A DNA stretch of 60,000 bases from Owenia fusiformis (Eukaryota; Annelida; Polychaeta; Sabellida; Oweniidae), in assembly GCA_903813345.2 (NCBI GenBank), contig CAIIXF020000009.1, forward strand, positions 2,854,001-2,914,000, in the 5' to 3' direction. A program made the translations under genes and the position numbers. Positions 47,246 through 57,433 of this stretch are shown here, piece after piece (the stretch's first letter is position 1; the number at the start of each line of letters is the position of its first letter). The notes below the pieces were generated by a model. It was given only the letters and a program-made list of their open reading frames with translations. It made no database searches and was not told the origin of the DNA.

Positions 47246-50200
47246 AATATGATATTTTCCTCTGTCAATATAATATTTTCTCTTGAAATAAAATCCATAT
47301 TCCATCCCTCCGATTAAATAACCTGTATTTATACCATGATAATGCTACTTCCCGGTGAATAACACCCGGGAATATTTTTGATGCTGAAAGAATCGTATTG
47401 TCCAACCTCATCCCGCTTACGAAATCGTATACACCTCCCTTGAACCCGCTCATGAAAATGGCGTGCTAGTACTAATGATGTCATTATGTGAGAAACTATA
47501 TTTCCCGAACAAAATTGAAAAAAGAGATTTTGAAACGTAAGAAGTATGACGATTGTAAGCCTATTAAACATAGGCGGATTTTATTTCATCGTCATGCTAT
47601 GACGCGGACAGTCACATAGAAATCGGATTCTGCGAATGCCCTGTAATATACATGTATACTAGGTTGTTAATGTTGATGTCGATACTATTTCTTCAAAACA
47701 ATTTTTACATTTCAAAATATCATTAGGTTAGTAATATTTTGGAGACTAAATAATTATATAGTGTGGTTATGTTTCATACAAAAACAATGACAATGATCCC
47801 TCTGGCCACTTGGGTTCTTACATATAGGTGATGTGTAGCATTTTAAGATGGCGTTTCAAAATATGAAGCCTATTTTGCTGGAAATATGTAATTGAAGGGA
47901 ACATTCATCATTAGATATCGTTAATATCACCAAGTGACAGTATTGAATTATGTGCACTTAACTTTTTTCCCATAATTAAAGGATGGGTAGTAAGTCTTTC
48001 AAAATTAATAATATGCAATCCTGGATTATCGCTGGTATGTTGATCGCGAGATTTTGGCTGCACTTTATATAATATAATAGTGTTGTCATTGCTTGTCATT
48101 CTAAACATTTCTGTTTCGGATAAACATCGTGCCAATGGCAAAGGGGCGAAGCCAATGGCCAAGGGGCAAGGATTTTTTTCTCCTAAGACCTAAGACGAAT
48201 TGTTTAATATCTAACCTAAATCACACAATGGACTTTAACTCTTATGAAAGTTAAATGGCATGATCCAATTTTAGGAACATACCATATTCTTTTGTTTTGG
48301 CTTTTAAAGTTTGATTTATTTTGTGTTATTCAACTATTGAACGAGTGGATGGGGTATAATATTCAGCTTTTATGCACTCGGCATGTGACAGTCAATTTCT
48401 TTTTTTACAACACTGGTTTTGACTAGCAAATGGCAAGTGTACATTCTTTAAAACATTAGAAAATAATACACTCTTCTTTGTTATAGCTGACTATTCTTAA
48501 AAATAAAACACAGTTCATCATGTTGTGTTAAGTTGCTACTTAAGTGTGGTTAAATGCTAGTATCGATACTATCAGTGCGTGCAGAGATATGAGAGAGATG
48601 TTGCACATCGGGCTAATTCTAAATTTGTTGTATTGCATTGTATATCTTTATTGCCCATAATGGAGATACAATTTATATGTACAGTAATGTAAAATGATAC
48701 ACAAAATGATGAAATTAAAAAATTATATACATTTTAGACGTATAAAAAACTATTCAATGAGCAACATGCTCGTAAGGTTGAGTCAGGCACTGTAAGTGTC
48801 TCAAACACAGTTACTGTTAGACCGCGCTTTATATTGTTTGAAAATAATGAATGTATGACGGCTTGATACGTTGACCTAAAAACGTTGTGCAAGATGGAAT
48901 ATCCCTTAGTTATTTGTCGGTAATTCGACCAGCAAATTAGTGTGTCCATAATGCATAATATGTAGTACAATAACATTGAAACCTGTCACAAGGGCATTGC
49001 CGCTCATCAAATAATTGTTTTTCATGAAAGTGTCACATTAATTCTATTTTAGATAATTGGACACTTTGCTCGGATAACCATGATCCATTCGCTTTTGCTT
49101 TGCAGATTTATTACAATAAACAAATGGGTGGAATAGCCAACTTCCTGCTTTCGGTTACACATCCTTCCTCTAAGGTCGTTCGTTCATATTTTCACGACTC
49201 AGAAACTATTCTTTACATTCTTGTTTTGAACGTCCTATAAAAGGTTCAAAGAGGTTGTAAGCTCACATTGTTTTCTAAATACACCCGATTCGAAATGCGT
49301 GTCTTTGAAAAGCAACTTCTTGTTGATTAAATCGGTCTTTGTCGTAACTATGGATATAGCAAGACAACATTCGACTTCACCTTGGGACTCTTACATTAAA
49401 GTCTTCAGACAGCTTCCGAAAAAAAGCCAAGTTTTTTTCGGAATGGCGTCATTTTGAGATCCAGAACACATCCACCCAGAGAAAATTCGAACCCACATCA
49501 GAAAGAACTTCATCTGCGGAAACTGTCACTCAAATAAAGATAACGGCATGTTAGCGTTGTAATTACCAAATGTTTGCTTTTTCGTCATATTTTGTGAGAT
49601 ACACGCAAATGGTTAGAAATGTTTGTCTTTATGTGAAGACAATTTTATTGTGAGATTTTATAGATGAAGAAAACTACACGATTAATGGAAATGTATGCAC
49701 AAATGCCAAATTGAATCGACTGAAGAGTCTCACAAAACAAATAAGACCAACGGAACGTGAGAAATAAAAACACAGCCCTTTCAACACATCCATTTGTCCT
49801 ATAACTCATTACACGGGGTGAGCATATCCTTGAATACCGAAATCATCTACCTCATCAACGTATATATGAATACTTACCAAGTTAAATTAAAACTAAAGCG
49901 GAATATCATTAGATTAATGTTTCCTAAGATAAACAGGTAAGCAACTTTATTTTGATTTATTATTCAACATTGATTTGATTCGTGTTAAAGTCAACTTAGC
50001 TTAATTAAACTTTCGCTGGCAGATAAGATGGATGGTACATCGTCCGAACGACCAGCTTAATATTGATTCGTCTTCATCGATGCGTTTAATTTCGGTGTCG
50101 CACTTTCAAGAGAACCCCTATCTATCAGACTATCAGCAATTTTTTGAACTGTCAAATAATAAGTTACGTAAAATGATTAGCACGTGTTTAACTAAACATG

Positions 50201-50343
50201 TTCATATGCTCGTTTGTCCCTAGGCTTTTTTAAAACAAAGGATTATGCTTCAGTTATTGGGATGAACTTACACAAGGCAATACATCCAAGAAGAGAATGG
50301 ATCCGAAATTACACCCACTTATGGCAATATCGAATTGTATTAT
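47246..50343. other. No gene seen
   Basis: About 3 kb of AT-rich sequence. GCCAATGGCAAAGGGGCGAA is followed by a near repeat at 48131-48168. Several short open frames overlap on both strands without recognisable domains. Confidence 0.4.
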
Positions 50344-50524
50344 GACGGATGACCACTGGAGTCTCCATGGACCAGTTAAGATGATTTATCCATCAAGAAG
50401 TTATTAATACGAAAGCGGATGATTGCGAGTGCCATACAGTATGCACCTTACACGGTAAAGTAATTAAATTGTCATTGAGCCCAACCTCATTTAAGTCAAA
50501 ATAAATCACGTCATCAATCACGAC
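50344..50524 (+). repeat. Diverged dispersed repeat, copy 1 (partner 53766-53938)
   Basis: GACGGATGACCACTGGAG, GGACCAGTTAAGATGATTTA, GTAAAGTAATTAAATTG, TAAGTCAA and ATCAATCAC appear in the same order in the partner. Similarity is moderate. Confidence 0.6.
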
Positions 50525-52351
50525 TTGTTCGACTGAGGTTCCCTCATACTGTAATATTCTGAAGGTGCCTCCAGATCTAGTTGTCAAGGGATCAACATGG
50601 ATGACATTTAGGTTTTTAATTTTTTACTTTGGCTTCCTTTTATTTATATAAATGAGAAAACATACAGCAGAGGCTAAGTATCAATAAATGACAAAAAGTG
50701 GTAATGTGATAAGTCGACAATGATACGAGAATTTAAACTTGCTCACCTTGAATAACGTAACTATTTAATTCATCGCTGCGATCTGACCAATACAAGCGTT
50801 CAAAAGCTAGAGTCAGACTCTTTAATTAACAAACTTTTAACAACCATTTAAATAACAATAACCAGAGTTGTCCTTTTAGGAAGTGACAGTATTTTGAATT
50901 TGTGTATGTTATGTTTTCTATTCTTAATTATATTTAACACTGTCCTTTTATTTGGTTTATGCTTCTGGTCAAATTTTCATTAGGTGTTATAAAGTAAAAG
51001 CCCGACACAAAACTAGAAATTCAAGTCAAATTAATTTCGATTTACTATTAAGTTGAATTAAATGATCGTGACACGTATGCCCTTGCTCGGATTATGAAAA
51101 TAATGATACACAATGCTTTAAATTGATTAATAATCATCATATTATATTAATATTTGTCTGAAAACTAAGCTATCGTACTGAGTTTAGTTATGTAAGCTTC
51201 AAACTAAGCGCAATGTGCATTAACAAGAACATATATTTGTTAACTAATAATGGATGGTATTATTGGGTAATTTCATAGAGAGATTATTGTTTCTCCTAGA
51301 CACCATAAATCAGACTCTTTAATTACATTCCCGTCAAAATTTCAATCGGTTTTTATTTACAATAATCGTAACTTTATAATTATAGCCATGCGGAATGAGT
51401 CGATGTTTGAATAGTATTTGAAATGTAATACCATCTCAGGAGTTATTAGTCTCTTTGAGGACTTATAGTATGAGGTGAACTAAATCTCTTCACACGTATC
51501 ACAATATATTGTTCTCTTTTAATAATTGAATGGGGTAATCCATCATATTGTTGACATGATAACGAGATGATGCTGGGATACTTGTAGTATCTAGACCATA
51601 TATTTATTGCCCATCACGCTGCACGCGAGTCTATTAATTTTACGATTAGAATAGAATAGAATATAAACATCGTACGTATTATACAATAATTATATTAAAT
51701 AAATAAACTTAATAAATGGACAATAGTTTCGAGCTTAGTTATGCTGTGAAAATGTCCTATATGGTTTAACTGATTCTCCGATTCTCATGCGTGGCATATG
51801 CAACTTGTGATAGCAGAGTCAGTCGATCTTCCGTAAGATTGAGCTTAGCCCTCAAAGTCCATTATGTCAAGGAGAAAGAACTGCTTTGCATATGACAAAT
51901 AAAATATTTGTTTTTTTTAAATTATTCGCTTAACATTGAAATTCTTTAGAATCTAACTCTTAGAGCAATGAAGAAACGAAAATACTAATAACCTAGTGTG
52001 ACTATCCAAACAATGGATAGTTATTCGTATACTTAATCAAGCAATGTGTCACATTTTATGCATTTAAATATAAATCAGGCAATATAGGTATGACCATATA
52101 TATTAACTAATGTTTTTGTCAAGTTCTTAACTACACACATGGGAAATTAACAAACTCGTATTCAAGATGTATTGTTTGTGTTTTAATAATATATCGTCCT
52201 CCCGAAACAATGCTGGTATGCATAAATCAGCCCTTTACAACATTTAAAAACAAACTTGTAAAATATATAAATAAACATAAGGTTAAGTATAATGAATGAT
52301 GGATTATCTCTTAGGATTCATGTTGGATCGTGTCGTTTGTTTAATTACTTT
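50525..52351. other. No gene seen
   Basis: AT-rich sequence. AGAATAGAATAGAATAT at about 51648-51664 is a short tandem. CATATATTTATTGCCCAT at 51597 resembles TATATCTTTATTGCCCATAA at 48641 and may mark fragments of one repeat. Confidence 0.4.
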
Positions 52352-52582
52352 ATCGGGTGTCCGAAAAAATGAATCGCTTTTTGACAAGTGTTTTCTCAGC
52401 AACTGGTCACGCAAATTGATTGAGAACTTCTATGGAGTTCTCACATACTATGTAACCAATCTCTTCCATATTTACACAACCTGCTAATGATACCCAAAGG
52501 CTACTTTATTTCAACAACTTTGAGTGATCAATTGATGAGTAAACAATTGTCAAAAGCGAATTCTTTTTTCGGGACACCCGAT
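52352..52582. mobile_element. 230-bp MITE with ATCGGGTGTCC ends
   Basis: ATCGGGTGTCCGAAAAAATG then AATCGCTTTTTGACAAGTG at the left pairs with CAATTGTCAAAAGCG then AATTCTTTTTTCGGGACACC and CGAT at the right. TA or TAT lies at both borders. It is probably a Tc1/mariner-type MITE. Confidence 0.82.
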
Positions 52583-53014
52583 ATAATAATTATATATATC
52601 AAGATACTAGGTTAAGTTCATCGGTTTGATCAACTATTCCAGAAATGTATTTGAATAATATACTATTAGACGATGCATATGAGAAAGTGTAAAACGTTGT
52701 CTTGAAATTCGATCGAAAGCAAAAATATTGATGATATCTTGGTAACAAGCAAAAGCACCATTATTATCCACGAATAATTGTTGACTTGTGTTGGTTGTTA
52801 AATGGGCACAAACAAATTGGATCGCGGAATGATTTCTTTTGGTCAATACATACACCCAATTCGTAAAAAAACAGAACCCACCAAAACTTCAACAGTTTCT
52901 TCAATAGTAGTACAACCCCTTTTCCTTTCCAGGTGTATAAACTGCAGTCAATGGCAGGCCCTGTTATACACTATATGGCATAGAACATTCAAGAAACAGC
53001 CTATATTTTGGCAA

Positions 53015-53220
53015 AGGAGGAGGGAAAGTATCGCAACAGATTTCGGACATGCATATGTTGGATTTTGGCTATTTTCTTAGGATTTTTAACAGGTGCATAT
53101 GTTAGACCAATGCATTTCCTCCAGGAAAAACACTTCAAGAGATGATAAAATCATTTCGTCTTTAAGACAAGGAAGATGCAAACAACCCGGCCATATGTTT
53201 TTTTCTGAATTTCAACCCCT
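53015..53220 (+). repeat. Dispersed repeat, copy 2
   Basis: This is the partner of 11311-11531. It is preceded by an open frame from 52802 that ends inside it at 53080. Small indels between the copies break the shared frame, so it is more likely a noncoding or decayed mobile sequence. Confidence 0.7.
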
Positions 53221-53321
53221 ACGTAGAATCTCGGGGTTCTACGTAGACAACGATCGAGCAAGCTATTGCTTGTGTCTGGGGCCAGGATGGATACACGCTT
53301 TATCCACCCCTTTCTGGCTCC
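53221..53321 (+). other. Cluster of three hairpins, candidate structured RNA or element end
   Basis: Within 101 bases: ACGTAGAA/TTCTACGT (8-bp stem, 53221-53244), CAAGC/GCTTG (5-bp stem, 53259-53272), and GGGGCCAG/CTGGCTCC (8-bp stem including one GU, 53278-53321). The last encloses a second perfect stem, TGGATA/TATCCA, with a 7-base loop. The block is GC-rich against AT-rich flanks and directly abuts the repeat ending at 53220. No known RNA family was recognised. Confidence 0.45.
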
Positions 53322-54566
53322 CGAAAAACAAACTCAATTTACGTTTTACTCAAATGATGATATTGCAAACGTATGCTGTCTATTTTGATTTTTCATATCA
53401 ATTCATTGATCTACTCCAGCAATGTATGAGTGTGAAAATCTCGAAAACATAAAAACTACTTTTTAAGACTAAGAAAATGCGTACCTTAAGTAGATTTTTG
53501 ATTTTTGGAACTTTACGGGGTATAATGTACCTAGCACCTGAGTACAGTAGGTATGCAATAAGTGCGGTCAGTTTTGGATACAGAGTTTATCCATAATAGC
53601 CCGTCCACATGTATATCGGATGTTTTACTGGAGGTATGGTATCATACAAAATTACATGTACAAGATCTACGTATGGATTGTCTGCAAATTAGGTTTTAAT
53701 ATAAAGACTTCGTAACATTTAGATAAGTGGATGTCGGAGATGTTTGATTAATAGAAATGTCGTTTGACGGATGACCTCCGTGATCCCAGTGGACCAGTTT
53801 CGATGATTTAAATATCAAGATTTTAGTAAATAGGCAAGCAGAAGATTACAAGAGTCAGATTAAATTCACTGTAAAGAAATTAAATTGCTCATTAAATCAA
53901 AGCTCATAAGTCAATCTAAAGCGCACTATCAATCACACGTACTTTTATTTTCAGCCCTCAAATTCGATGATTCGCAAAACAGCATGGATAATGTATGTCC
54001 GTGGGAAAGACTTGTAGATGTGATGTAGAATAAAGAACGTGTGTGTATTGAATAAAATACTCATGTCAACACTTACTAATACAAGTCTAAATAATAATAA
54101 TATCAACATTGAATCGGAGAACATGTATATCACTTAACTTAATAAAGTTGTACTTTAACGTATGAGCGATATACATGTATCTCTACTACCAGTAGCAGAA
54201 TACATTATCAAGAATTACCAATTGCAACGGATATGGCGCTTAGTGGAAAACACAAAACCTTATGAATCATGGATAGTCGTATATAAACGAAGAACAACAA
54301 TTATCAATTAATGAGATATTTTTCCTCGGATTTCGCTGATATTTACACCAAAATAGAAAAACAAACTTTCAAATTACGCAGATATGAGGTTTGAACATGG
54401 AAACTCTGGAATGTCACTTTTGAATATGCTTGCGTCGAATGTCGAACGTCGAATTATGTATCCATATCTTTACTACCTGAAAATCTAAATATATCGTCAA
54501 TATACTTGAACTGTGGTTTGGGAGTTCCGAGTCAGCGTGATTACATACTAGAGAGGTTAAGCTACA
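53322..54566. other. No gene seen apart from the repeat at 53766-53938
   Basis: AT-rich sequence. GAGAGGTTAAGCTACACG at 54551 shares a word with the arm of the 17042-17690 element, just before the GTTC/GAAC copy begins. Confidence 0.4.
53766..53938 (+). repeat. Diverged dispersed repeat, copy 2
   Basis: This is collinear with 50344-50524, about 3.4 kb apart in the same orientation. It may be an old local duplication or a dispersed repeat; no terminal structures were seen. Confidence 0.6.
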
Positions 54567-55290
54567 CGCATTTACGGGCTCAATCTGGCTGTGGTCGGGA
54601 AATATGTCTAAAATAATTAGTTACTTCGTTCTTCAATACGTCCATCTCATTCGCAGTTCGTTCAGGTCGCACCACGTCGGTGTGCAACGTCGTATAACGC
54701 GTCCCTTAGTCTAGAAGGTCATCATGACCTGATTACAGAACGGTATGGTCGCCATCGAATTTTGAATCGATTCAAAAATTCTAAATCACATCCCCCGTCC
54801 GGGGAAGTCTATGAAGTTCGTAAACAGACCGTAGAACGTTCGGCTACGTTCATTCCGTTCGCACACAGTTTAAAACCAGTTTTGAAGAACGCAGTGGCAA
54901 CTTGCTTGGTGTGATAGCTATATTTTTGCTAACTCGTTGATAAATACGCTCTTAATCCGTTTTAACCCGTTTGCAATTAGTTCTACCTCGTACTCAATAC
55001 GTCCTCAGACAGTTCAACTCGTTGTAAAAACGTCCCTGTACGACGGTTCCGTTCGTAGTACGTTCAGCTCGTCGTTAGTAGGTTGTCACTCGTTCTAATT
55101 GTAGAACGTGACGACCAAGAGAACATTTTGAGCATGTTCTAAGTTCTAGAGGACCTACCCGTTCGAGTACGTTCGATGAAGTTTGTAAATAGACACCCAA
55201 ACAGTTCTAAGTACGTCCAGTCCGTTCGTACACAGTTGAAGCCCGTTTTCGAGAACGTAGTGATAACTTATTTGGTGTTATAGTAGGGTA
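54567..55290. mobile_element. GTTC/GAAC-motif element, second long copy
   Basis: From ACGGGCTCAATCTGGCTG onward this matches 16252-17003 closely, including the internal CTTGCTTGGTGTGATAGC and the right end TTTGGTGTTATAGTAGGG. The first about 60 bases of the element are missing. Several short deletions distinguish it from the first copy. Confidence 0.8.
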
Positions 55291-55699
55291 AATCATTACA
55301 GTTGCGTCAATATTATATTAGAATCATATTCAAGTTTGAATGATAGTAGGGAGATTTCGCAACACAGTTATAGCATTTTTATTATTCTCGTATAACATAT
55401 AACTTATGATCGAAGCGTTTGATTACGTCATTATTTATTGCGCAGCTCTGTACGTCCAAAGTGTGATATTAGGGAGATTTTTTCTGACGTAATTAACTGA
55501 TGATGATGTTCACAAAACATATGTTTTAATATGCTGTAGTATAAACATACCATAAGTAATTAAGGTATATGCATAGACTTGTGACAGAAAGAATTGTCAT
55601 CAAAGATGAAAGCGCAGTTTGTTTACGTGTGAACGCTAAAAACTACTGCACTACCATCTTTATATTGTTCTTAAACATTTGAGACTAAATAGTCTAAAT

Positions 55700-56110
55700 C
55701 AATGTTAGCTCTACTTAAAATGGACGTATTGTTCTCAGTCGACCATGTTCAACATTACTAGTTAACTCTAGTTCCACTTCGTTCCCAAAACGTCTAATAC
55801 ATCCCACGCAATTCATCTCGCTCTCATCACACCCTCGTCTCGTGAATAACGCCAACTCTGCAAGGACGTAATTCGACCGAGTTTCGCCGGTGTACAAACA
55901 CTATCAACGGCAGCACAGCGTGGTTACACATCCCGAGTAGTAATTCCGTTCGCAATTCATCGTATCTCGTTTCTTATGTTGTCGCATGGCCTTATTACAG
56001 AACGCAATGGTGTCTAGTCTGGAAATGTTGAACAGGTTCAAAATTCTTGAGCACCTCTTCGTCCGGGCAGCTCCATAATGCTTGCATAAAGATCTTCAAA
56101 AGCTACGTAA
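55700..56110. mobile_element. Diverged GTTC/GAAC-family segment
   Basis: CATGGCCTTATTACAGAACG, AATGGTGTC, TTGAACAGGTTCAAAATTCT and CGTCCGGG correspond in order to a stretch near 16425-16495. The surrounding sequence has the same GTTC-rich word use. An open frame at 55715-55897 on the minus strand falls inside it and is not considered a gene. Confidence 0.6.
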
Positions 56111-56762
56111 AAGAAATTAAAGTCAGATCGTTAACAGGTTCGTATTAATGATTGTTAAGTTTACGCATAACGTCTACAAATGTTCTGCCCCATAAACGAT
56201 CTTAATATATACCAGTAATTTATAACAAGTAATTATTTTATATTCAAATACAATGTATGTGGAATGCAATGCAGCCTGGAAAGATTTACTTACCAGCTTT
56301 TCTCATTGAAAATCCTTTCAATTTAAGTATTCAACACTTTTTGGCAATTTCGTTCGTACTTTTAAAGCGTTCTTCGGACATGCCTCATTTATTAACCGTA
56401 AAAACTATATAGCCATGATAATAGGTAATATAATTTTACTCAAATGTAAGAAAACACGAAATGAAAATCGCTGAATAAAAATTGTTTATCCAAAATAAAT
56501 CCTCGATAGTAATTTTAATTTTCATAATTCCAATATTAAAATTATTTTAATAATCTGCACAGAAATCCTGTAATAAAAATTTCAAAACATGTCCTTTTTA
56601 AAACTTCGTAGGTACGTCTATGACATTTTTTAAGGCACTAGTACAAAAATATCACTTTCATGAAAATACTGTTTTAACAAATGTTAAGTATAACTCGCGC
56701 TTTAGCCTCATGCAATAAATCGTGTTGTGGTCAAACAGTAAGCTATAAGAAATAACGTGACA
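56111..56762. other. No gene seen
   Basis: Very AT-rich sequence between the GTTC-family remnant and the predicted gene's upstream region. Confidence 0.4.
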
Positions 56763-56800
56763 CGAGCACGTGGTTCAAAGGTTAAGGTCGCGGGCCTTTA
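56763..56800 (+). repeat. SINE A-box-like fragment
   Basis: GTGGTTCAAAGGTTAAGG followed by TCGCGGGCC resembles the 5' third of a tRNA-derived SINE. No B box follows, so it would be truncated. It lies just upstream of the predicted gene. Confidence 0.3.
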
Positions 56801-56879
56801 ATCATAATCATAAGTAAAGGAGAACACTTTATCCATAATTCATTGGCTCTTATTTAGAACATCCGATTGGTTGAATTGA

Positions 56880-56988
56880 AATTTGTGTTGAATTGCGGGA
56901 TAGTTTAGATACCAAATGCATGATTCATTAAACAAAGGAGGACAAGTGCTGCCAACTGTAAAAGTGATCTGATAAACACCTGGCTAAG
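56880..56988 (+). promoter_or_regulatory. Possible 5' untranslated exon and promoter area
   Basis: A good donor (AAG followed by GTAAGATAT) at 56989 would end a leader exon that splices to the acceptor at 57361. CCAAT-like ATTGG motifs occur just upstream (near 56843 and 56868), with an AT-rich stretch. No clear TATA box or initiator was found, so the transcription start is unknown. This is inferred only from the need for an upstream exon. Confidence 0.3.
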
Positions 56989-57361
56989 GTAAGATATTTG
57001 GAATTTCGAGAAAACTGTGATTACTAATTCTACATGCTTTTCTTATATCACCATGGCAATTTGTAGATTAATAAGCACCTTAGGTTACAACTGATCTCAG
57101 AAATAATTCCAATTACGTTTCATTTTTTCTTACGTTCTTATCAAATTGCATTAATCTGCATTTGATTTTTATTTGTTGAAATACTTAGAACTTGGGTAGG
57201 GCCAAATCCTGTATTTCCGATACAAATAATGTGCTGGTCGCCATTTTTATGTTTGAATGGAATGTTCGAGTTTGTTCCTTTATGACTGACTGTACTCTTT
57301 GATATACATTCTCTAATTATTTAATGCCTTCAAAATGTGTGCCAACATACTTTTCTTTCAG

Positions 57362-57433
57362 ACATGCATCTCAAGCTTGTCCTCTCCACTATCCTATTGG
57401 TAAACGTGGTGAATGGGCAGAGCATTGGGCGGC
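57362..57433 (+). CDS. Exon with start codon and signal peptide
   Basis: A pyrimidine-rich tract ending in AG at 57360-57361 precedes two untranslated bases and ATG at 57364. The encoded peptide starts MHLKLVLSTILLVNVVNG, a short basic start, a hydrophobic core and a small-residue cleavage region, followed by QSIGR. The donor GTATGT begins at 57434 and leaves the reading frame in phase 1. An acceptor just before the ATG implies at least one upstream untranslated exon. Confidence 0.75.

Noticed and set aside
55715-55897. 60-codon minus-strand open frame
   Set aside because: It falls within a diverged GTTC/GAAC-family segment and has no recognised motif.
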